Assembly: GCA_910580005.1 (NCBI GenBank)
Contig: CAJTXH010000009.1
Span: 1 to 40,130, forward strand
Source: an uncultured Lachnospiraceae bacterium
GTDB lineage: Bacteria; Bacillota; Clostridia; Lachnospirales; Lachnospiraceae
Reading direction: 5' to 3'
DNA: 40,130 nt
Under the pieces are notes generated by a model, which made no database searches, was not told the DNA's origin, and saw nothing but the letters and a program-made list of their open reading frames with translations. The translations under genes were made by a program, and so were the position numbers. How positions within the stretch are numbered: position 1 is the stretch's first letter; every line of letters starts with the position of its first letter. Below, in pieces: positions 34,095-40,130 of this stretch.

Positions 34095-34326
34095 GAATAA
34101 AAAATTTTGCTTCCATGTCCGTTTCATAAATTTCCAGTTATAATTCTGGGCTTTGCCAGTAAACAGCAGGTTACCCATGCCAGGATGCACACATTTAAAA
34201 AAGGTTTTTGGGTTATAATATACCCAGAAGCCTTTTTTAATACTGGCAGTTATAAAGTCCTCCACATTCAATCATATTTGTGCAAAATACACCAAAAACA
34301 CCCAGGATTTTTGTGGATGTTTGTGA
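34095..34326. other. Intergenic region between divergent promoters, with a nested hairpin
   Basis: No credible gene is seen. Bases 34197-34241 form a nested structure: an outer AAAAAAGG/CCTTTTTT arm pair and an inner GGGT-ATACCC stem. It lies upstream of both promoters, so it is not in either known leader. Near 34303-34345 TTTTTGTGGATG and TTTTGGATG occur as imperfect direct repeats next to the fruK promoter and may bind the DeoR-type regulator encoded at the end of the operon. Confidence 0.4.
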
Positions 34327-34355
34327 TTGATTTTGGATGATTTTGGTTATATAAT
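34327..34355 (+). promoter_or_regulatory. Promoter of the fructose operon
   Basis: TTGATT (34327-34332), 17 bp, TATAAT (34350-34355), about 50 bases before fruK. Imperfect direct repeats around TTTTGGATG overlap the -35 region. Confidence 0.7.
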
Positions 34356-34406
34356 TGTTTTAACAAAAACAGCTACGGTTCAGCAGAGTAGCGGAAAGGA
34401 AAAAAT

Positions 34407-35321
34407 ATGATTTATACAGTTACTTTTAATCCATCCCTGGATTACATTGTTTCTGTACCAGATTTCAAGCTGGGCTTTACAAACCGTACAGATTCAGAAT
34501 TAATGCTGCCTGGCGGCAAAGGAATTAATGTTTCTATCGTTTTGAAAAACCTTGGCACGGAAAGCACAGCACTTGGGTTTATGGCAGGGTTTACAGGAGA
34601 TGAAATCAGCAGGAAAGTTGAAAGTATGGGCGTGAAGGCAGATTTCATCAAAACCAGCCAGGGGATTTCCAGAATTAATTTAAAACTTAAATCCATTGAT
34701 GGTACAGAAATAAACGGGCGTGGTCCTGATATCGGGCATGAACAGGTAGAACTTCTTTTGCAGAAACTAGACAGGTTACAGGAAGGGGATGCACTTGTGC
34801 TTGCAGGAAGCATACCAGCATCCATACCAGACAGTATATACAGGGACATTATGAAAAGCCTGGATGGAAAAGGCATCCTTGTAGTTGTTGATGCTACAAA
34901 AGATTTGCTTGTCAATGTCCTGGAATACCATCCATTCCTGGTTAAGCCAAATAACCATGAGCTTGGGGAAATTTTCAATGTAACACTAGAAACAAAAGAA
35001 GAAGTAATACCATATGCTAAAAAATTACAAGAAAAGGGTGCAAGGAATGTGCTGGTATCTATGGCAGGCAAAGGGGCAGTGCTGGCTGCGGAAGATGGGA
35101 CAGTTTATAAAGCCCCGGCGCCAGAAGGGGAACTGAAAAATGCTGTAGGTGCAGGAGATTCAATGGTGGCTGGGTTTTTAGCCGGCTGGCTTGCCAGAAA
35201 AGAGTATAAACATGCATTCTGCATGGGGGTTGCAACAGGAAGCGCAAGTGCATTTTCTGAAAATCTTGCAACAAAAGAAGAGGCAGAAGAAGTATACAGA
35301 CGTGTTATCCTTGCTGGATAA
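34407..35321 (+). CDS. fruK: 1-phosphofructokinase
   Basis: 304 residues, PfkB/ribokinase fold. It phosphorylates fructose-1-phosphate, the product of the PTS, to fructose-1,6-bisphosphate. The start MIYTVTFNPSLDYIV is characteristic of FruK/LacC, with GGKGINVSIVLKNLG for sugar binding and the anion hole and catalytic aspartate in NAVGAGDSMVAGFLAGW. AAAGGAAAA precedes the ATG. First gene of an operon with fruA, ptsH, ptsI and a DeoR regulator; the fruA start is 36 bases downstream. Confidence 0.93.
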   Translation: MIYTVTFNPSLDYIVSVPDFKLGFTNRTDSELMLPGGKGINVSIVLKNLGTESTALGFMAGFTGDEISRKVESMGVKADFIKTSQGISRINLKLKSIDGTEINGRGPDIGHEQVELLLQKLDRLQEGDALVLAGSIPASIPDSIYRDIMKSLDGKGILVVVDATKDLLVNVLEYHPFLVKPNNHELGEIFNVTLETKEEVIPYAKKLQEKGARNVLVSMAGKGAVLAAEDGTVYKAPAPEGELKNAVGAGDSMVAGFLAGWLARKEYKHAFCMGVATGSASAFSENLATKEEAEEVYRRVILAG

Positions 35322-35357
35322 ATAAAACATAAAAACATTTTGGAAGGAGAGGTATTT

Positions 35358-37256
35358 ATGAGAATTACGGATTTATTAGACAAAAGAAGTATACTTCTGG
35401 ATGCAGTCCCGAAAAGCAAACCAGAAGCATTAGATACAGCCATAGAATTAATGGCAAAAAGTGGGAAAATACGGGACATTGAGGCATACAGGAAACAGGT
35501 GTATGCAAGGGAGGAGGAAAGCACAACAGGAATTGGGGAAGGAATTGCCATCCCTCATGGGAAATGTGATGCTGTAACAAAGCCCGGGCTGGCGGCAATG
35601 GTGATTAAGAATGGTGTGGACTTTGATTCCCTGGACGGTGAACCTGTTAAGCTTCTTTTCCTGATTGCAGCACCAAATACAAAAGATAATGTACATCTTG
35701 ATGTATTAAGCAAATTGTCGGTATTAATGATGGATGAAGAATTTTCAGATGCACTATGCAATGCAGGCTCGGTTGATGAGTTTCTGGAAATCATTGACAA
35801 AGCGGATGATGAAAAACCTGATATTGATGAAAAGCTGGAAAACACAGGAGAGGCTGGGTCAAAAATACTTGCTGTTACATCATGCCCGACAGGAATTGCC
35901 CATACTTATATGGCGGCAGAGGGAATCGAAAAAGCCGCCAAGGCAAAAGGATGTTCTGTAAAAATTGAAACAAGGGGTTCTGGAGGCGCTAAAAATGTAT
36001 TATCAGCGGCGGATATTGAGACGGCAGACTGTATAATTGTAGCAGCAGATGCGCAAGTCCCGATGGACCGTTTTAATGGGAAAAAAGTAATTGAGTGCCC
36101 TGTATCTGATGGCATCCACAAAGCGGATGAACTGCTGGAACGGGCAATGGCAGGCGATGCACCTGTTTACCACAGCGGAACTGCCTCACAGGCTGCACAA
36201 ACCGCAAAAGGCGGAAGTGCAGGCCACCAGATTTATACACAGCTTATGAATGGTGTTTCACATATGCTGCCATTTGTGGTTGGCGGCGGCATACTTATTG
36301 CACTGGCATTTTTGATTGACGGCCTGGGAGTAGATATGAACTCACTTTCTGTGGAAGAAAGAGGGAACTTTGGCTCAATTACAGCCGCAGCCGCTACTTT
36401 AAAAGGAATTGGCGATGTTGCATTTGGCTTTATGCTTCCTGTACTGGCTGGGTTTATTGCAATGGCAATAGGCGACCGCCCGGCACTTGCTGTAGGTTTT
36501 GTTGGAGGCATGATTGCTGCCCAGGGCAAATCAGGGTTTTTAGGCGCACTGGCTGCTGGTTTTATTGCTGGCTATATTATAGTTTTATTGAAAAAAGGCT
36601 GTGATGCACTGCCAGAAGCAATTGAGAAACTGGCTCCTGTATTGATTTTTCCAGTTATAGGTATTTTAATAATGGGACTTTTAATGAATTTTGCTATTGA
36701 ACCGGTAATGGGTGCAATTAACACAGGTTTAAATAATGGTCTTAAATCTATGGGCGGCTCTAGCAAAATTGTATTAGGAATGGTTTTAGGGGCTATGATG
36801 GCAATTGATATGGGCGGCCCGTTCAACAAAGCAGCTTATGTATTCGGCACAGCAGCTATAGCGGCTGGGAGCTATGATATTATGGCGGCTGTTATGATTG
36901 GTGGTATGACACCTCCATGTGCAATCGCCCTTGCAAGTTTATTATTTAAAAATAAATTTACAAAAGAAGAAAGGGAAGCAGGGCCGACTAACTTTATTAT
37001 GGGTCTTGCATTTATTACAGAAGGGGCAATCCCGTTTGCAGCATCTGACCCGCTCCATGTACTTCCTTCATGTATTGCAGGTTCTGGTGTGGCAGGTGCA
37101 CTCAGCATGGCATTTAATTGTACCCTGATGGCGCCACATGGAGGGATTTTTGTATTTCCGGTTGTTGGGAATGCCATATTCTACCTGGCAGCTTTAGTTG
37201 CTGGCACAGCAGTTTCCACTATTCTGCTTGGCGTATTAAAGAAGAAAATAGCATAG
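35358..37256 (+). CDS. fruA: Fructose PTS permease, EIIABC
   Basis: 632 residues from ATG 35358, 7 bases after GGAGAGG; the frame is open back to a TTG at 35340 but that overlaps the binding site. EIIA (1-150) carries the phosphorylated H67 in GIAIPHGKC. EIIB (168-265) has C176 in VTSCPTGIAHTYMAAEGIE. EIIC (about 292-632) is the multi-helix channel, with MLPFVVGGGILIAL, AIDMGGPFNKAAYVFG and EGAIPFAASDP. It takes up fructose and releases fructose-1-phosphate, the FruK substrate. Domain order A-B-C in one chain is usual for Firmicute FruA. Confidence 0.95.
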   Translation: MRITDLLDKRSILLDAVPKSKPEALDTAIELMAKSGKIRDIEAYRKQVYAREEESTTGIGEGIAIPHGKCDAVTKPGLAAMVIKNGVDFDSLDGEPVKLLFLIAAPNTKDNVHLDVLSKLSVLMMDEEFSDALCNAGSVDEFLEIIDKADDEKPDIDEKLENTGEAGSKILAVTSCPTGIAHTYMAAEGIEKAAKAKGCSVKIETRGSGGAKNVLSAADIETADCIIVAADAQVPMDRFNGKKVIECPVSDGIHKADELLERAMAGDAPVYHSGTASQAAQTAKGGSAGHQIYTQLMNGVSHMLPFVVGGGILIALAFLIDGLGVDMNSLSVEERGNFGSITAAAATLKGIGDVAFGFMLPVLAGFIAMAIGDRPALAVGFVGGMIAAQGKSGFLGALAAGFIAGYIIVLLKKGCDALPEAIEKLAPVLIFPVIGILIMGLLMNFAIEPVMGAINTGLNNGLKSMGGSSKIVLGMVLGAMMAIDMGGPFNKAAYVFGTAAIAAGSYDIMAAVMIGGMTPPCAIALASLLFKNKFTKEEREAGPTNFIMGLAFITEGAIPFAASDPLHVLPSCIAGSGVAGALSMAFNCTLMAPHGGIFVFPVVGNAIFYLAALVAGTAVSTILLGVLKKKIA

Positions 37257-37305
37257 AAATTTTATAAAAATAATATATAAAATAATTAAAAGGAGGATTA
37301 TTATT

Positions 37306-37563
37306 ATGAAGGAATTTACTTACACTATTACAGACCCAGAAGGAATACATGCACGCCCGGCAGGGGAGCTTGTGAAAGCAGCAAAGGAATTTTCATGTAA
37401 AATCACTTTAACAAAGGATGGCAGATCTGGTGACTGCAAAAAAATATTTGGGATTATGGGGCTTGCAGTAAAAAGCGGCAATGAAGTAGTAATGAACTTT
37501 GATGGGGAAGATGAAGATGCTGCTTATGAGAAAATCAGTGCTTTTATGAAAGAAAACTTATAA
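37306..37563 (+). CDS. HPr-like phosphocarrier protein lacking the Ser46 site
   Basis: 85 residues with AAAGGAGG before the ATG. The catalytic H15 is present in EGIHARPAGELVKAA, so it can pass phosphate from Enzyme I to EIIA. The segment that normally holds the HPr-kinase site (KSIMGVMSLG) reads CKKIFGIMGLAV: position 46 is lysine in place of serine. It should not be phosphorylated by HPr kinase and so not take part in CcpA-type catabolite control. It lies between fruA and ptsI, suggesting a dedicated fructose phosphocarrier rather than the main cell HPr. Confidence 0.88.
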   Translation: MKEFTYTITDPEGIHARPAGELVKAAKEFSCKITLTKDGRSGDCKKIFGIMGLAVKSGNEVVMNFDGEDEDAAYEKISAFMKENL

Positions 37564-37587
37564 GCGCCAGAAAGTGGGGTAACAGCT

Positions 37588-39225
37588 ATGAAAACTTATT
37601 ATGGCAAAAGTGTATTTAATGGCATTGCCATTGGCAAAACCAGTATTTACCAGAAGGGGGAACAGCAGGTAAAACGTGTTAAAGTTGAAGATGCTGGAAG
37701 TGAGAAGAAGCGTTATTATGCTGCAACACAACAGGCAATAGAAGAACTCCAGCTTTTATATGAAAAGGCGGTAAAAGAAGTTGGTGAAGCCAATGCTGCT
37801 ATTTTTGAAATCCACCAGATGATGATACAGGATGATGATTATAAAGAATCTGTAGAAAATATTATTGACAGCCAGCAGGTAAATGCAGAGTATGCAGTTG
37901 CTGCCACTGGAGATAATTTTTCTAAGATGTTTGCTGCAATGGATGATGAATATATGCGTGGCAGGGCAGCAGATGTAAAAGATATTTCTGAAAGGCTTCT
38001 TAATGTGTTAAGTGGGAGGCATAAAGACGGCATGGGTACAGAAGAGCCTGTTATTATCCTTGCAGATGACCTTGCTCCATCTGAAACTGTCCAGATGAAT
38101 AAAGACATGGTGCTGTCGTTTGTGACGGTACATGGCTCGGTAAACTCGCATACAGCCATACTGGCAAGGACAATGGGCATCCCTGCGCTGATAAGCACTG
38201 ATATTAAGTTAGATGATACAGTAGACGGCAAACTTGCAATTGTAGATGGCAGCAAAGGGGTAATCTATATAGAGCCAGATAAAGAAACTATGGCAGTTAT
38301 GCAGGAAAAACAAAAGAAAGAGCAGGAACAAAAAGAACTGTTACAGATGCTTAAAGGGAAACCAGATATTACTCTTGACGGAAAAGAAATAAAGCTCTAT
38401 GCTAATATTGGAAACAGTAAAGATTTAGCAACCGTTATCCAGAATGACGCTGGAGGCATTGGCTTGTTCCGCAGTGAGTTCCTTTATCTGGAAAAAGATG
38501 ATTATCCAACAGAAGAGGAGCAGTTTGCTGTATATAAGACAGTAGCAGAAACGATGGCAGGAAAACAGGTCATTATCCGTACACTGGATATTGGTGCTGA
38601 TAAACAATGCGGTTATTTCCAGATTGGAGAGGAAGACAATCCTGCTATGGGGTACCGTGCTATCCGTATTTGCCTTGACCGTCCGGAAATTTTTAAAACA
38701 CAGCTCCGTGCATTGTTCCGTGCCAGTGCATATGGTAACATTGCCATTATGTACCCTATGATTACAAGTGTATGGGAAGTAAAGAAAATAAAGGAAATTG
38801 TGCAAGAGGTAAAAAAAGAACTGGAAGAGCAGAATATTGCATTTGGCAGCCCGTCACAGGGAATTATGATTGAAACCCCTGCTGCTGTAATGACCAGCCA
38901 GGAGCTTGCCAAAGAGGTTGAATTTTTCAGTATTGGGACGAATGACCTGACACAGTATACGCTGGCTGTTGACAGGCAGAATGCAAAACTGGACAGTTTC
39001 TATGATGCACACCATCCGGCTGTTCTTTCCATGATACGTATGGTTATTGAAAATGCCCATAAAGAGGGAATATGGGCTGGCATCTGTGGTGAACTTGGTG
39101 CTGACCTGGATTTAACACAGGAGTTCCTTGCCATGGGTATTGATGAGTTATCTGTTTCACCTGGAAGGATTCTTCCAATCCGCAAAATCATTCTGGAAAC
39201 AAACGTAGGAGAACTTAAAAGGTAG
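37588..39225 (+). CDS. ptsI: PTS Enzyme I (phosphoenolpyruvate-protein phosphotransferase)
   Basis: 545 residues, a little shorter than the common 570. It moves phosphate from phosphoenolpyruvate to HPr. H188 lies in GSVNSHTAILARTMGIPAL, the phosphorylation site. The C-terminal PEP-binding barrel has NDAGGIGLFRSEFLYL, MGYRAIRICLDRPEIF, GIMIETPAAV, FFSIGTNDLTQYTLAVDRQN and the active-site cysteine in GICGELGAD. The ATG follows a GTGGGGTA-type site 25 bases after the HPr gene. It may be the cell's general Enzyme I or a second copy serving fructose; the window cannot tell. Confidence 0.94.
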   Translation: MKTYYGKSVFNGIAIGKTSIYQKGEQQVKRVKVEDAGSEKKRYYAATQQAIEELQLLYEKAVKEVGEANAAIFEIHQMMIQDDDYKESVENIIDSQQVNAEYAVAATGDNFSKMFAAMDDEYMRGRAADVKDISERLLNVLSGRHKDGMGTEEPVIILADDLAPSETVQMNKDMVLSFVTVHGSVNSHTAILARTMGIPALISTDIKLDDTVDGKLAIVDGSKGVIYIEPDKETMAVMQEKQKKEQEQKELLQMLKGKPDITLDGKEIKLYANIGNSKDLATVIQNDAGGIGLFRSEFLYLEKDDYPTEEEQFAVYKTVAETMAGKQVIIRTLDIGADKQCGYFQIGEEDNPAMGYRAIRICLDRPEIFKTQLRALFRASAYGNIAIMYPMITSVWEVKKIKEIVQEVKKELEEQNIAFGSPSQGIMIETPAAVMTSQELAKEVEFFSIGTNDLTQYTLAVDRQNAKLDSFYDAHHPAVLSMIRMVIENAHKEGIWAGICGELGADLDLTQEFLAMGIDELSVSPGRILPIRKIILETNVGELKR

Positions 39226-39239
39226 AGAGAAGGGAAACT

Positions 39240-39989
39240 ATGTTGACAGAAAAGCGCCATGAAATTATTTTACAGATGTTAAAGGAAAAAAAAAGCATTT
39301 CCGTAACAGAAATCAAAGAAATGACAGGAGGCTCTGACTCCACAATCCGCAGGGATTTGACAGCACTGGACAGGGCAGGGAAATTAAGCAAAGTTTTTGG
39401 TGGTGCAGTAGCAATTGAAAATCCATATACAGTAATAGAACTTTCCGTTGCCCAGAAACGGGAAGTGAAACCAGCAGAGAAACGCCAGATTGCCAGGTAT
39501 GCTGCCAGCTTAATCGGGAAAGATGATTTTGTTTATCTGGATGCTGGCACTACCACTGGCTATATGATTGAATATTTATCAGAAAAAAGCACTACTTTTG
39601 TAACAAATGCAGTAGACCATGCAAAAAGGCTGGCAATTGAAGGTTTTAAAGTGCTTTTGACCGGAGGGGAGCTCAAAGGTACAACGGAAGCTATTGTGGG
39701 GAGCCAGGCTGTTTTAAGCTTACAGAAATACCATTTTACAAAAGGTTTTTTTGGTACAAATGGTATAAGCAGGAGATATGGTTATACTACACCGGACAGC
39801 AGTGAATCCATAGTTAAGCAGATAGCTATGAAACACTGCCACCAGAAGTATATCCTGGCAGATGCATCAAAATTTGGTGAAATTACTGCTATAAGCTTTG
39901 CAGGGATGGAGGACGCACAAATTATAACAGAAAAGAAGCCTCCAAGGGAATATGAAGACTGTTGCAATATTATAATTGCAGGCTTGTAA
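39240..39989 (+). CDS. fruR: DeoR family regulator, likely fructose operon repressor
   Basis: 249 residues. The N-terminal winged helix has RHEIILQMLKEKKSISVTEI and GGSDSTIRRDLTALDRAGKL, the DeoR signature. The C-terminal sensor has DAGTTTGYMIEYL, VTNAVDHAKRLA, LLTGGELKGTTEAIVG and FGTNGIS, which bind a phosphorylated sugar. In fructose operons this protein usually represses until fructose-1-phosphate builds up. It is the last gene, 14 bases after ptsI, with a GAGAAGGGAA site, and is followed by a terminator. The specific effector is inferred from the operon. Confidence 0.88.
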   Translation: MLTEKRHEIILQMLKEKKSISVTEIKEMTGGSDSTIRRDLTALDRAGKLSKVFGGAVAIENPYTVIELSVAQKREVKPAEKRQIARYAASLIGKDDFVYLDAGTTTGYMIEYLSEKSTTFVTNAVDHAKRLAIEGFKVLLTGGELKGTTEAIVGSQAVLSLQKYHFTKGFFGTNGISRRYGYTTPDSSESIVKQIAMKHCHQKYILADASKFGEITAISFAGMEDAQIITEKKPPREYEDCCNIIIAGL

Positions 39990-40094
39990 TTTCCAGTTAT
40001 TCTGTGCTGGTAAACGGACGCAGGGTTTACGTGTCCAGTTAAATATTACACTCCAGGGCACGCTTCCGCTACGCCACAATGTCATTTAGTTAAG

Positions 40095-40120
40095 GGAATT
40101 ATGTAAATTCCTGTTTTTTT
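40095..40120 (+). terminator. Terminator of the fructose operon
   Basis: GGAATT and AATTCC with a 5-base loop, followed by seven Ts (40114-40120), about 105 bases after the regulator gene. Confidence 0.65.
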
Positions 40121-40130
40121 AATCCGTTAT

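Noticed and set aside
34089..34271. 60-residue minus-strand frame upstream of the ligase-like gene
   Set aside because: It overlaps the predicted promoter, lacks a ribosome binding site and matches no pattern I know.
34442..35071. Long minus-strand open frame (209 codons)
   Set aside because: It lies fully inside fruK, an intact kinase gene; low-complexity Ser/Pro/Ile-rich translation typical of an antisense shadow.

Overview
The window looks like chromosomal DNA of a low-GC anaerobic Firmicute, most likely a Lachnospiraceae-type Clostridium. The reasons are the AT-rich sequence, strong AGGAGG-like ribosome binding sites with several TTG starts, a secreted trigger-factor-like lipoprotein, the der-plsY-gpsA order, the paired TIGR03960/TIGR03936 radical SAM genes, a flagellin-like gene and a fructose PTS operon carrying its own HPr and Enzyme I. 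This is inferred from gene content; no database was searched.

Layout. 1-2.4 kb is the end of a nonulosonic acid (pseudaminic acid type) surface-sugar cluster: a MaoC/left-handed-beta-helix fusion, a broken GNAT and pseG. 2.5-11.2 kb is very AT-rich accessory DNA: an AraC regulator, an ATP-grasp ligase, a BCCT transporter, a decayed FkbH/SGNH acylation cassette, and a GT-C membrane protein followed by a GT2 glycosyltransferase. 11.3-17.7 kb holds every enzyme from fructose-6-phosphate to GDP-L-fucose (phosphosugar mutase, gmd, fcl, manC, manA). 17.7-19.1 kb has no long ORF but is crowded: an IS66 remnant inside 28-bp inverted repeats, MNT/HEPN toxin-antitoxin fragments, an apparently intact type I toxin with an antisense RNA, and a field of hairpin repeats. 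19.1-26.8 kb is housekeeping (PPIase lipoprotein, der, plsY, gpsA, a radical SAM pair) ending in an orphan Imm51-like gene. 26.8-30 kb, minus strand, has a ZIP transporter and an ABC exporter behind a small precursor-like protein. 30.1-34.1 kb has a short flagellin converging on a CgeB-type glycosyltransferase and an O-antigen-ligase-like protein. 34.3-40.1 kb is the fructose operon fruK-fruA-ptsH-ptsI-fruR.

How it works together. Much of the window serves surface glycoconjugates: the sugar nucleotide genes make donors, the GT-C/GT2 pair, CgeB-like enzyme and ligase-like protein could use them, and the flagellin could be an acceptor. Acceptors and linkages cannot be read from sequence. Three promoter regions (before the ATP-grasp gene, the mutase and gmd) share one repeated element with two boxes 21 bp apart, which suggests common control.

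The best candidates for something new are the precursor-like protein plus dedicated ABC exporter (27.7-30.1 kb), the repeated two-box promoter element, and the toxin-antitoxin and repeat island at 17.7-19.1 kb.
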